From Indioceanicola sp046045995 (GTDB lineage: Bacteria; Pseudomonadota; Alphaproteobacteria; Azospirillales; Azospirillaceae): a DNA stretch of 20,868 nt. Position numbers and translations under genes: made by a program. The notes beneath the pieces are model-generated. The model searched no databases. It saw only the letters and a list, made by a program, of their open reading frames with translations, and was not told the origin of the DNA. Below are positions 1 through 7,296 of the stretch, in pieces (position 1 is the stretch's first letter; each line of letters opens with the position of its first letter). The stretch lies in NCBI GenBank assembly GCA_046045995.1, contig JBJOKR010000072.1, positions 1 through 20,868 of the forward strand. Direction: 5' to 3'.

Positions 1-1121
1 TGGCAGAACAGCTGTCCGCCGTGGCCGCAGCCCGGGGCGTCGTCGGCCGGGTGGGCGATCTGGCCTTCGCCCTGTGGCTTCCCGGGGCAGACGGGGCGGC
101 GGCGGAGGCGATGGCCGGCGATCTTCGCGGCCTGCTGGAGATGCCGCAGCAGGATGGCGACCTGTCGGTGGATCTGGGTGCCGCCATCGGCCTTGCCGTG
201 CACCCCGACCATGGGGAGACGGCGGACCTGCTGATGCAGCATGCGGAAGTGGCGATGTTCACCGCCCAGCGCAGTACGACCCGCTTCCGCCTGTATGATC
301 CGGCCACCGACCCGCACCGGCCGGAACGGCTTTCCCTGATGGGGGACCTGCGCGATGCCATCGCCGCGGATGACCTGCGTCTGTTCTACCAGCCGAAGCT
401 GCATCTGGCCGATGGCAGGATCGCAGGTGCTGAGGGGCTGGTGCGCTGGACCCATGCGAAGCGGGGCTTTGTGCCGCCCGACAGCTTCATTCCGCTGGCG
501 GAACAGACAGGCACCATTCGCCACCTGACCGATTGGGCCCTGCGCACAGGCGTGGCGCAGGCGGCGGCCTGGGCCGCCGCGGGGCTGGATATCCGCGCCT
601 CCATCAACACATCCGCACGGGACCTGAACGACCCGGCGTTGCCGGACCGCTTGCAAGCCTTGATGGACGGGGCGGGGATCGGCCCCGACCGCATCGTGCT
701 GGAGGTGACGGAAAGCGCCATCATGGACGATCCGGAAGATGCGGTCGCCGTCCTGCGCCGTCTGGCCGACCGGGGCATCGAGCTGTCCATCGATGATTTC
801 GGGGTGGGACAGTCGTCCCTGGCCTATATGCGTCGGCTGCCGGTGGCGGAGCTGAAGGTCGACAAGAGCTTCGTCTTGAAACTGGCCAGTAGCCCGCCCG
901 ACCGCACCATCGTCGCCGCCGTCATGCGGCTGGCCCACGGCTTCAACTGCCGGGTCACGGCGGAGGGGGTGGAGGATGCGGAAAGCCTGGCAATCCTGCG
1001 CGATCTGGGCTGCGACTATGCCCAGGGCTACCACATCGCCAGGCCCATGCCGTCGGACAAGTTCGCGGAATTCCTGGCGACCGGCCCCTGGCAGCCCGCA
1101 CGCATCGGGGTGGCCGCATGA
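1..1121 (+). CDS. c-di-GMP phosphodiesterase, degenerate GGDEF + EAL (5' partial)
   Basis: The reading frame is open from base 3 and the gene begins before the window, so sensory domains and the true start are not visible. The first ~95 codons are the C-terminal half of a GGDEF domain in which the signature reads VGDLA, so cyclase activity is very unlikely. A complete EAL domain follows. Its signature is EGL (432-440). Other conserved blocks present are INTS, LEVTES, IDDFG, the Lys of ELKVDKSF, AEGVED and QGYHIARPM. The metal ligands and catalytic Glu/Lys therefore appear intact, which predicts hydrolysis of c-di-GMP to pGpG at the inner face of the membrane or in the cytosol. The stop codon overlaps the start of the next gene (ATGA, 1118-1121), so the two genes are probably translationally coupled. 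The EAL assignment is firm. Activity is inferred from conserved residues. Confidence 0.93.
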   Translation, partial: AEQLSAVAAARGVVGRVGDLAFALWLPGADGAAAEAMAGDLRGLLEMPQQDGDLSVDLGAAIGLAVHPDHGETADLLMQHAEVAMFTAQRSTTRFRLYDPATDPHRPERLSLMGDLRDAIAADDLRLFYQPKLHLADGRIAGAEGLVRWTHAKRGFVPPDSFIPLAEQTGTIRHLTDWALRTGVAQAAAWAAAGLDIRASINTSARDLNDPALPDRLQALMDGAGIGPDRIVLEVTESAIMDDPEDAVAVLRRLADRGIELSIDDFGVGQSSLAYMRRLPVAELKVDKSFVLKLASSPPDRTIVAAVMRLAHGFNCRVTAEGVEDAESLAILRDLGCDYAQGYHIARPMPSDKFAEFLATGPWQPARIGVAA

Positions 1122-2359
1122 GGCTAGGGCTGATCCAGGTTTGTTGCCTTGCCGGAATGATCGGCGCTGCACCGGCGACAGCAGGGGAGTTGCACTTGCG
1201 CGGGTTGGTCGATCTGCGCCTGGTCCGCACCCCGGATGAGGCGGATCATACCGTCGGCGCTCTTGCCAAATCCCGCTACGGCGGGCGGGAGGGGGAGAGC
1301 CGGGAGCTGGCCCGGCTGGCGGAGGCGTCGCTGATCGCCCTGTACCGCCCGTTGGTGGAGGTGGAGCTGGTCACCCATGTCCGCGTCCAGCCGGAACAGG
1401 CCAATGTCGTGGACGTGATCGAAGCCTATGGCCGCTACCGCCCGGTCAGCACCGGTGCCTGGCGTTGGTCGGCCAAGGTCGGGGCCTTCTTCCCGCCCAT
1501 CAGCCTGGAGAATGACGCCGTCGCCTGGAGCGCCTATTGGACCATCTCCTCCAGCGCCATCAATTCCTGGGTCGGGGAGGAGCTGCGCACCATCGGCGGG
1601 GAGGTGCGGGCCGAATGGCGCGGGGACGGGCAGCGGCTGGAGCTGGTCGGCGCCGTCTATGGCTGGAACGATCCGACTGGCATTCTGCTGGCCTATCGTG
1701 GCTGGGCGTTTCACGACCGCTGGACGGGACTTCTGGACAATCCCCGCATGCCCGACGAGATCGCCCTGCATTCCGGGCGCCAGCCGCCCGTCCGGACGGA
1801 GATGTTCAAGGAAATCGACGACCGGCCCGGTTGGTATGCCGGGGCAACCTGGCAGGGGGAGGGGCTGGGACGGGTTTCCGTCCTATACTATGACAACCGT
1901 GCCGACCCCTCGGCCCGGCGGGGCCAGCTGGCTTGGAATACCCGTTTCGGCAGCCTGGGCCTGTCCACCGAACCGGCAGAAGGCTGGACCCTGTTGGCCC
2001 AGGGGATGGTCGGCACGACGGAGATTGATCCCAACCCCATCGTGGCCAGCCGTACCCGCTTCGCCGCCGCCTATCTGCTGGCGGGGTGGGAACTGGATAT
2101 GGTGGGGCTGGATGGCTGGCGGGTCGCTGCCCGCTGGGATGTCTTCACTACCCGGGAACGCAGCCGGGCGCTGAAGCCCGAACTGTCGGAACACGGATAC
2201 GCCCTGACCACCGCCCTGACCTGGAAGGCCACCGATTGGCTGCGCCTGACGGGGGAGGTGCTGCATGTGGACAGCCACCGGTCACAGCGTGTGGCGGTGG
2301 GGGAACCGGCCGGTGCCGTGGAAACCCAGGCGCAACTGTCGGCCCGGATCCTGTTCTGA
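1118..2359 (+). CDS. Predicted outer-membrane beta-barrel protein, unknown function
   Basis: This encodes 413 aa starting at the ATG that overlaps the upstream EAL gene stop. Residues 1-23 form a signal peptide (one Arg, a hydrophobic core, then ATAG cleavage context). The mature protein is rich in alternating hydrophobic/polar strands with many Trp, Tyr and Arg, for example GWYAGATW, GRVSVLYYDN and LAGWELDMV. It ends in Phe (ARILF), the usual terminal residue of BAM-assembled outer-membrane barrels. No specific porin or transporter family was recognised. The coupling to a c-di-GMP phosphodiesterase suggests a shared envelope or surface role, but that is inference. It could also be a porin-like 'hypothetical' protein with no link to signalling. 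Confidence 0.8.
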   Translation: MRLGLIQVCCLAGMIGAAPATAGELHLRGLVDLRLVRTPDEADHTVGALAKSRYGGREGESRELARLAEASLIALYRPLVEVELVTHVRVQPEQANVVDVIEAYGRYRPVSTGAWRWSAKVGAFFPPISLENDAVAWSAYWTISSSAINSWVGEELRTIGGEVRAEWRGDGQRLELVGAVYGWNDPTGILLAYRGWAFHDRWTGLLDNPRMPDEIALHSGRQPPVRTEMFKEIDDRPGWYAGATWQGEGLGRVSVLYYDNRADPSARRGQLAWNTRFGSLGLSTEPAEGWTLLAQGMVGTTEIDPNPIVASRTRFAAAYLLAGWELDMVGLDGWRVAARWDVFTTRERSRALKPELSEHGYALTTALTWKATDWLRLTGEVLHVDSHRSQRVAVGEPAGAVETQAQLSARILF

Positions 2360-2489
2360 ACGGGGGGCGTGTACCTGTTGAGGGGGGGGCGGCGCTTTTC
2401 GCGCGGTATGACAGTGCGCGGGCCGAGCCGGCCGGTGCCTGGGGACCCCGCGCCCTCCCACCCTCCGTCTTCGGCTCCGGGCGGCCTCT

Positions 2490-2512
2490 CCCTCTCCCGG
2501 TGGGGGAGAGGG
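2490..2512. repeat. GC-rich palindrome between convergent genes
   Basis: A perfect 9-bp stem (CCCTCTCCC / GGGAGAGGG) with a 5-base loop lies between the barrel gene and bfd, which converge here. No T-tract follows on either strand, so it is not a classical intrinsic terminator. Similar CCCTCTCCC...GGGAGAGGG palindromes are often dispersed in alphaproteobacterial intergenic regions. Whether this one is repeated elsewhere in this genome cannot be seen. Confidence 0.5.
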
Positions 2513-2534
2513 GGAATTAAGTGCGTGCTTTGGT

Positions 2535-2732
2535 TTATTCGGCGGCGATGGCCATTGCCGGGGCCTCGACCGGGCCCTCCGTCTCGATCATTTCCCGCAT
2601 GGTGGTGAAGCACCGGCCGCATTGGGGCGTCTTGCCCGTGGATTTGAAGACAGCGGCGACGGTGCCGGCCCCGTTGCGGGCGGCGGCGCGTACGGTCTTG
2701 CAGTTGATGGCGGTGCAGACACAGACATACAT
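2535..2732 (-). CDS. bfd: Bacterioferritin-associated ferredoxin (Bfd-like [2Fe-2S])
   Basis: This 65-aa protein begins MYVCVCTAI and carries the BFD-domain cysteine pattern: C4-x-C6, then PQCGRC (a CxxC pair near residues 38-41). It also has the typical VRAA...G...VF...G.TPQCG framework and the family length of about 60-75 aa. In known systems Bfd docks on bacterioferritin and passes electrons to its haem, reducing core Fe(III) so that iron is released under starvation. The gene is single and leftward. Its own promoter overlaps a Fur-like box (2762-2790), which fits induction by iron limitation. bfr itself lies about 2 kb away on the same strand and is separated from bfd by two other genes. 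Confidence 0.93.
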   Translation of the reverse strand: MYVCVCTAINCKTVRAAARNGAGTVAAVFKSTGKTPQCGRCFTTMREMIETEGPVEAPAMAIAAE

Positions 2733-2761
2733 GGAGGCGACCCTGCAACTGTGACGACGGC

Positions 2762-2790
2762 GGTATACTGCAAATCATTCGCAGGATCAA
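2762..2790 (-). promoter_or_regulatory. bfd promoter with Fur-like box in the spacer
   Basis: Read on the minus strand, the -35 is TTGATC (2790-2785), the spacer is exactly 17 bp, and the -10 is TATACC (2767-2762). This is about 30 bp upstream of the bfd ATG. The spacer is almost wholly a near-palindrome, TGCAAATCATTCGCA on the plus strand (2769-2783). It fits the 7-1-7 Fur layout and matches 10 of 14 positions of TGATAAT-n-ATTATCA. A bound repressor here would block RNA polymerase. The pattern is visible in the sequence. Regulation by Fur/Mur is inferred. Confidence 0.72.
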
Positions 2791-2896
2791 TCCGGTTTCA
2801 ATGACCTGGATCAAGCCACCCGCCGAATCCCGGAATCCGGGGGCGGGGGGCTGCCATGCTGGGGTGGCGTCAGGGGGTTCGGCCCCAGGATTCCGA

Positions 2897-3583
2897 TCAG
2901 CCCCCTGGCCGGGTCGGGTCCAGGCGGCCGTGCAGGATGGGGCTGCCGCCCGGGGCGACGGACACGACCGCGATCTCCCCCTGGCGGGGGATGATGCCGG
3001 TCAGGGCGGTGATGTTCACCTGGTGGGTCACCATGACCAGGGTGCCGGGGCCGGCCCAGGTCCTGATCCGCGCCAGCACAGCGGCGCTCTGCTCCGGTTC
3101 CATCGACCTGTCATTGAAGAAGCTGTCCAGGGGCGGGAAGGGGGTGACGGCGCCGAAGGCCAGGCGGCCCGTGTCCAGGCACCGGCACCAACGGCTGGAC
3201 AGCACCAAGCCGACGGTGATCCCCTGCCGACGGAAGGTGTCCCCCAGGGCCGTCGCCTGAGCCCGCCCGGGGGTGGAAATCTGCCGCTGGCTGGCGCAGT
3301 CGGCCAGATCGAATCCGGGGGGATCGCCGGTGCCCGGTGCGTCTGCATGACGGATCAGGGCGACTGCCCGCCCCTCCCGCAGCAGTGACCAGAGTGCGTC
3401 CGGTGTGGCTTGCGTCGCCCGGCCCATCCCGGCCCATCCGACCAGCACAACCAGGACCAGCACCAAGGGGATGTGAAGCCGCTGAAGAAGGAACACCCGC
3501 CGCGACGAAGGCGCGGGTGCCGGCGCTGGCGCCCGTCGCGGCAAGGGGGTGGTCCGATGTACAGGCTCAGTAGACCAGCTCAT
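2897..3583 (-). CDS. Histidine phosphatase family protein, membrane-anchored or secreted
   Basis: This is a 228-aa protein. After a basic, Pro/Ala-rich N-terminus comes one hydrophobic stretch (LVLVLVVLVGW, roughly residues 40-50) that could be a signal peptide or anchor, so the catalytic part probably sits in the periplasm. The phosphohistidine motif is ALIRHADAPG (RHA rather than RHG). A second conserved Arg lies in LSSRWCRCLDTG and the C-terminal catalytic His in VTHQVNITALTG. The substrate cannot be told. The start chosen is ATG 3583, with AAGG about 7-10 bases before it. It lies inside the 3' end of fliG (17-bp overlap), which implies coupling. A GTG at 3589 and a GTG at 3496 that shortens the n-region are alternatives. 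Family assignment is good and the start is uncertain. Confidence 0.82.
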   Translation of the reverse strand: MSWSTEPVHRTTPLPRRAPAPAPAPSSRRVFLLQRLHIPLVLVLVVLVGWAGMGRATQATPDALWSLLREGRAVALIRHADAPGTGDPPGFDLADCASQRQISTPGRAQATALGDTFRRQGITVGLVLSSRWCRCLDTGRLAFGAVTPFPPLDSFFNDRSMEPEQSAAVLARIRTWAGPGTLVMVTHQVNITALTGIIPRQGEIAVVSVAPGGSPILHGRLDPTRPGG

Positions 3584-4589
3584 CCTCACCCTTGCCGGAG
3601 GCGATGACGATTTCGCCGCGGGCGGCCATGTCCTTTGTCATCTGCACCATGTACATCTGCGCCTCGTCCACGTCACGCAGGCGGACCGGGCCCATGGCGG
3701 CCATGTCTTCGCGCATGATCTTGGCCGCGCGCTCGGACATGTTGGTGAAGAAAAGGTCCTTCAGTGTCTCGGAAGCACCCTTCAAGGCCGTGGCCAGCTT
3801 CTGCTTGTCCACCGACCGCAGGATGGATTGGATACCCGACGGGTCCAGCTTGCCCAGGTCCTCGAACGTGAACATAAGGGCGCGGATACGCTCCGCGCTG
3901 TCGCGGTTGCGTTCCTCCAGGGCGGCGATGAAGCGGGCTTCGGTGTTGCGGTCCAGGCTGTTGAAGATTTCCGCCATCATCTCATGGGCGTCGCGGCGGT
4001 TGGTGCGGGCCAGGTTGGACATGAATTCGGTGCGCAGCGTGCGCTCGATATCGTCCACGACCTCCTTCTGAACCGCCTCCATGCGCAGCATACGCATGAC
4101 CACTTCCATGGCGAAGGATTCTGGCAGAAGTGCCAGCACACGGGCCGAATGCTCGCCCTTGATCTTGGACAGGATGACCGCGACCGTCTGCGGGTATTCG
4201 TTCTTCAGGTAATTGGCCAGGACCTGTTCGTTCACATTGGTCAGCTTGTCCCACATGGTCCGGCCGGCAGGACCACGGATTTCCTCCATGATGCTGTCGA
4301 CCTTGTCCTTGGGCAGGACCTTGTTCAGCAGGCGCTCGGTACTGTCGAAGGTACCGACCAGGGAGCCGGTGGAGCTGATCTGTTCCGCGAATTCCACGAA
4401 CAGCCGCTCCACGATGTTGGAGCTGACCGATCCCAGATTCGCCATGGTCTGAGAGATCTCCTTGATCTCATCATCGCCCATCAGCGCGAACAGCTTGGAC
4501 GCATGTTCCTCGCCCAAGGCCAACATCAGGATGGATGCCTTTTCCGGGCCGGTCAGGCCGCGGTAATCCTCGCGAACACGGATGGCCAT
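3567..4589 (-). CDS. fliG: Flagellar motor switch protein FliG
   Basis: This full-length 340-aa FliG is a rotor protein that links the MS ring (FliF) to the C ring and interacts with the MotA stator. The N-terminal domain spans about residues 1-100. The middle-domain EYPQ motif (residues 131-134, usually EHPQ) and the C-terminal MFTF motif (239-242) are present. A charged torque helix region follows (ERAAKIMRED, RLRDVDEAQ). The ATG at 4589 follows GGGGAA. No fliF, fliH, fliN or other flagellar gene is in the window. The neighbours are bfr upstream and a histidine phosphatase whose start overlaps its end, which is unlike the usual fliF-fliG-fliH order. It may be a lone copy or a genome-specific rearrangement. 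Confidence 0.97.
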   Translation of the reverse strand: MAIRVREDYRGLTGPEKASILMLALGEEHASKLFALMGDDEIKEISQTMANLGSVSSNIVERLFVEFAEQISSTGSLVGTFDSTERLLNKVLPKDKVDSIMEEIRGPAGRTMWDKLTNVNEQVLANYLKNEYPQTVAVILSKIKGEHSARVLALLPESFAMEVVMRMLRMEAVQKEVVDDIERTLRTEFMSNLARTNRRDAHEMMAEIFNSLDRNTEARFIAALEERNRDSAERIRALMFTFEDLGKLDPSGIQSILRSVDKQKLATALKGASETLKDLFFTNMSERAAKIMREDMAAMGPVRLRDVDEAQMYMVQMTKDMAARGEIVIASGKGEDELVY

Positions 4590-4694
4590 GGCACCGATTC
4601 CCCGTCCCGGACCTGCTAATCACAGACCTGCTGAACCGGATCGTCATCCGGCACCACAGCATCATGTGGGAAATCGGTCACAAATGCAATAAAT

Positions 4695-4724
4695 CCAGCC
4701 CGCCCGCGGGTGCGGCCGGGCTGG
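4695..4724 (-). terminator. Probable intrinsic terminator of bfr
   Basis: On the minus strand, 38 bases after the bfr stop, an 8-bp stem (CCAGCCCG / CGGGCTGG) closes a 14-base GC-rich loop. It is followed by the AT-rich run ATTTATTGCATTT. The T-tract is interrupted, so termination strength is uncertain. It would separate bfr transcription from fliG. Confidence 0.6.
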
Positions 4725-4762
4725 CGCCTGGCAAGATGCTGTGGAACCGAAGACGGGCGGGA

Positions 4763-5245
4763 TCAGGTCGGGTCGCCGTCACCCATCTGCTGCTGGATGT
4801 AGTTCTGCAGCCCGATCTTGTCGATCAGGCCAAGCTGGGTCTCCAGCCAGTCGATATGCTCCTCCGTATCCTCCAGGATGCGGCGGAAGATCTCCTTGGT
4901 CTGGTAATCCCGCACGGTCTCGCAATAGGCCATCGCCTCCAGCAGGCCGGCGCGGCCGCGCTGTTCCACCTTCAGGTCCGACTCCAGCGCTTCCGGGACG
5001 TTTTCCCCGATCAGAAGCTTCATCAGGTCCTGAAGGTTGGGCAGTCCCTCCAGGAAAAGGATCCGCTCGATGAGCATGTCCGCATGCTTCATCTCCCCGA
5101 TCGATTCCTTGTAGACCTTGTCTGCCAGGGTGATGATGCCCCAGTTCTTCAGCATGCGGGCATGCAGGAAATACTGGTTGATGGCGGTCAGTTCGTTGGT
5201 GAGCACGGAATTGAGGTGCTTGATGACGGTCGGATCGCCCTGCAT
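4763..5245 (-). CDS. bfr: Bacterioferritin
   Basis: This 160-aa haem-containing ferritin-like iron store starts MQGDPTVIKHLN, with AGGA about 3-6 bases before the ATG. By E. coli-type numbering it has ferroxidase residues E18, Y25, E51, H54, E94 and H130, and the haem ligand M52 (EMKHAD). Position 127, normally the second-iron ligand Glu, is Thr (context EDTEEHIDW). Length and end (NYIQQQMGD) are normal for the family. A hairpin terminator follows, and bfd, its electron donor partner, lies 2 kb downstream on the same strand. An upstream extension of this frame runs antisense through the MaoC gene and is not part of bfr. No clear iron box was found before bfr. Confidence 0.95.
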   Translation of the reverse strand: MQGDPTVIKHLNSVLTNELTAINQYFLHARMLKNWGIITLADKVYKESIGEMKHADMLIERILFLEGLPNLQDLMKLLIGENVPEALESDLKVEQRGRAGLLEAMAYCETVRDYQTKEIFRRILEDTEEHIDWLETQLGLIDKIGLQNYIQQQMGDGDPT

Positions 5246-5482
5246 GGTCCTGGCTCGCTTCTTCCCTGGAAAGGTGGGTGGCGGCGGTGCCGGCCGCCCA
5301 CACGTATGGTCAACGGTTGTCAGGCGATGATGGCACGGGCGGGCGTGGCTGTCTTCCCCTTCCATCCTCCCCCTGACCGTGCCGCTTCCGTCCCCGTCCC
5401 GTCCCGTCCCGCCCAATGGCGTGCTTGCCAGGACGGGGCCGCCCCGCCACCATCGCCCGGCCACCTGTGAAGGAGAATCCCC

Positions 5483-5968
5483 ATGCCCGGCCCCGCCTTG
5501 TATCTGGAAGATATCGTGCCTGGGGCGGTGGTGGAGGTGGGGCATTACCCGGTGACGGAGGGGGAGGTGGTGGAATTCGCCCGCCGCTACGATCCCCAGC
5601 CCTTCCACCTGGATGCGGAAGCCGGGCGCAGGACCCATTTCGGCGGGCTGGTGGCCAGCGGCTGGCACACCGCCGCCATGATGATGCGGATGGTGGTGGA
5701 CCAGGTCCTTTCCCTGGAAACCTCCCTGGGCTCTCCCGGGGTGGATGAACTGCGCTGGCTGAAGCCGGTGCGGCCGGGGGATGTGCTGTCCGTCCGCGTC
5801 ACCGTGCTGGACGTGCGCCGCTCCCGCTCCCGGCCGGAGATGGGAAGCGTGCGCCAGCGGGTGGAGGTGCTGGATCAGACGGGCGAGGTGGTGATGTCCA
5901 TGATCGCCCTGGGCATGGTCAGGGCCCGGTCCATTCCGGAGGAGGCCCCGGCGCCGGGCGCCGCTTGA
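5483..5968 (+). CDS. MaoC-like hot-dog fold dehydratase/hydratase
   Basis: This 161-aa single hot-dog protein has the (R)-specific enoyl-CoA hydratase signature: FARRYDPQPFHLD, with the catalytic Asp and His at about residues 37 and 42, then FGGLVASGWHTAA. Family members hydrate or dehydrate acyl-CoA thioesters in fatty-acid or PHA metabolism. The exact acyl substrate is not readable. A strong AAGGAG sits 9 bases before the ATG. The gene stands alone, divergent from bfr. A short GTCCC tandem run lies 70-90 bp upstream. Confidence 0.88.
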   Translation: MPGPALYLEDIVPGAVVEVGHYPVTEGEVVEFARRYDPQPFHLDAEAGRRTHFGGLVASGWHTAAMMMRMVVDQVLSLETSLGSPGVDELRWLKPVRPGDVLSVRVTVLDVRRSRSRPEMGSVRQRVEVLDQTGEVVMSMIALGMVRARSIPEEAPAPGAA

Positions 5969-6131
5969 GTGCCAGTGTCCGCGCAATTGCGGATTGATCC
6001 TGCATAAAGCCGTCACCAATCACAGTGTTGCAGGCCTTCTGCACCGCGGCATGCGGCCCGTCCCGCTTCCTGACATCCCGGGAACCTGTTACAGAATGTA
6101 TTGAATTGTATCTACTTTGATCGGGTGACCC

Positions 6132-6341
6132 ATGCCGCGCGATGCAGAGACCCTTACCCCCGGCGAATGGCTGGAGGAAATGCGCCCGCCCCGTCGTCGC
6201 ATGCAGATCCTGGCCCTGCACCGGAAGCCGGGCCAGCCCGTCGCGAATGTGGAATTGGCGATCGAGGGAAATCCCGTGGATCGGCTTACCCTGTCGCAAT
6301 TGGCCATTGCCGACACGTCCCGCTTCCGCCGCATGCGCTGA
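6132..6341 (+). CDS. Small conserved-looking protein of unknown function (paralogue 1)
   Basis: This 69-aa, Arg-rich soluble protein belongs to no family I recognise. Its core (GEWLEEMRPPRRRMQILALH ... VEL.IEG.P.DRLTL ... SRFRRM) aligns with the 78-aa product at 7297-7533. By hand count about 26 of 58 positions are identical with one single-residue gap, which supports both genes as real coding sequences. There is no signal peptide and no membrane span. The ribosome-binding site is weak (GGGTGACCC touching the ATG). An AT-rich stretch just upstream (6090-6120) could hold a promoter. A GC-rich hairpin (6346-6367) follows the stop. Confidence 0.7.
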   Translation: MPRDAETLTPGEWLEEMRPPRRRMQILALHRKPGQPVANVELAIEGNPVDRLTLSQLAIADTSRFRRMR

Positions 6342-6414
6342 TCCAGGGGGCGGGGTTCTGCGCCCCCCGGCTGTCCACACCCCCCGCCTGCCCCCCCGCC
6401 TGTCTCGCCGCGGA

Positions 6415-7023
6415 TCAACCCTGGCGCCGGGCCAGCAGCCCACGGGCAACCCGGTAAACGTAGATCCCGACGATCAGGATCACGATCCCCTTCGACACCG
6501 GGTTGATGAAGGATTCGACCACACGGTACTGCGATTCCAGCAGGTAGCCCGCGGCAACCAGGGCGGTGGACCAGACCAGCGACCCCAGGGTGGTCAGAAT
6601 CAAGAACAGCGGCATCCCCATGCGGGCCAGGCCCGCCGGCACGCTGATCAGCGTGCGCACGGCCGGCACCAGTCGGCCCAGCAGCACGGCGGTCCAGCCA
6701 CGGCGCTGGAACCAGTCATCCGCGCGCTCCACCTCCTCCCGCGACAGGGTCAGCCAGAAGCCGAACCGGTCGATCAGCCACAGCACCCGCTCCCGGCCGA
6801 TGCCGCGGCCGACCCAGTACCAGGGCAGGGCCCCCAGCACCGATCCGGCCGTGCCGACCAGGACCACCAGCACCGGGTTCATCTCCCCCCGTGCGGCCAG
6901 GAACCCGGCCAGGGGCATGATCAACTCGGACGGGATGGGCGGAAACAGATTCTCCAGGAACATCAGGGCCAGAAGGCCCAGATAGCCGGCCTCTTGGATG
7001 ACGGACAAAATCCAATCGAACAT
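6415..7023 (-). CDS. DedA family inner-membrane protein
   Basis: This 202-aa polytopic protein has the DedA/SNARE-associated (VTT) hallmarks: an early acidic/proline segment LENLFPPIPSE (residues ~23-33), a middle amphipathic region, GRLVPAVRTLISVPAG (the conserved G-R-x-x-P-x-x-R block), and C-terminal hydrophobic helices ending in RVARGLLARR. DedA proteins are associated with lipid flipping (undecaprenyl-phosphate or phospholipid recycling) and membrane homeostasis. The specific substrate is unknown here. AAGGGG precedes the ATG at 7023. It converges on the first small paralogue gene and diverges from the second. Confidence 0.93.
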   Translation of the reverse strand: MFDWILSVIQEAGYLGLLALMFLENLFPPIPSELIMPLAGFLAARGEMNPVLVVLVGTAGSVLGALPWYWVGRGIGRERVLWLIDRFGFWLTLSREEVERADDWFQRRGWTAVLLGRLVPAVRTLISVPAGLARMGMPLFLILTTLGSLVWSTALVAAGYLLESQYRVVESFINPVSKGIVILIVGIYVYRVARGLLARRQG

Positions 7024-7200
7024 GGGACCCCTTGCGGATAGCCGATCGCCTCACGGGGACATCAACGCGCCGACCCGGAAACCGGCCCGGGGCCTGGTCT
7101 CCGAACGGTGCGGGCGGGGGTGGTGCAGCCCGGCAACGCCGGTGGCGGCGTGCGGGAAACCATCCTTCGGGCGATGTACCCTTTCGAGGTCTTTCTGCTG

Positions 7201-7206
7201 TATAGT
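7201..7206 (+). promoter_or_regulatory. Possible -10 element for the second small paralogue gene
   Basis: TATAGT lies about 90 bases before the ATG at 7297, in an otherwise GC-rich divergent region (7024-7296). No good -35 sits 16-18 bp upstream, so it is a weak call based on AT content and position. Confidence 0.25.
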
Positions 7207-7296
7207 CCATCCCAGGCCCGTCCGTCATCCGCCCCGGTTCCTCGCCGGACCTGCGCGGCGGTCGGCGGTGGCCGTGGCTTCAGGGAGTTTTCTCAG

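Noticed and set aside
5246..6019. Extension of the bfr frame upstream to a 418-codon protein
   Set aside because: The extension is antisense to the MaoC gene, with biased composition. Normal Bfr length and N-terminus are reached from ATG 5245.
6346..6367. GC hairpin (GGGGGCG / CGCCCCC) after the 69-aa gene as terminator
   Set aside because: No T-tract follows on either strand. At most it is a weak transcript-end structure.
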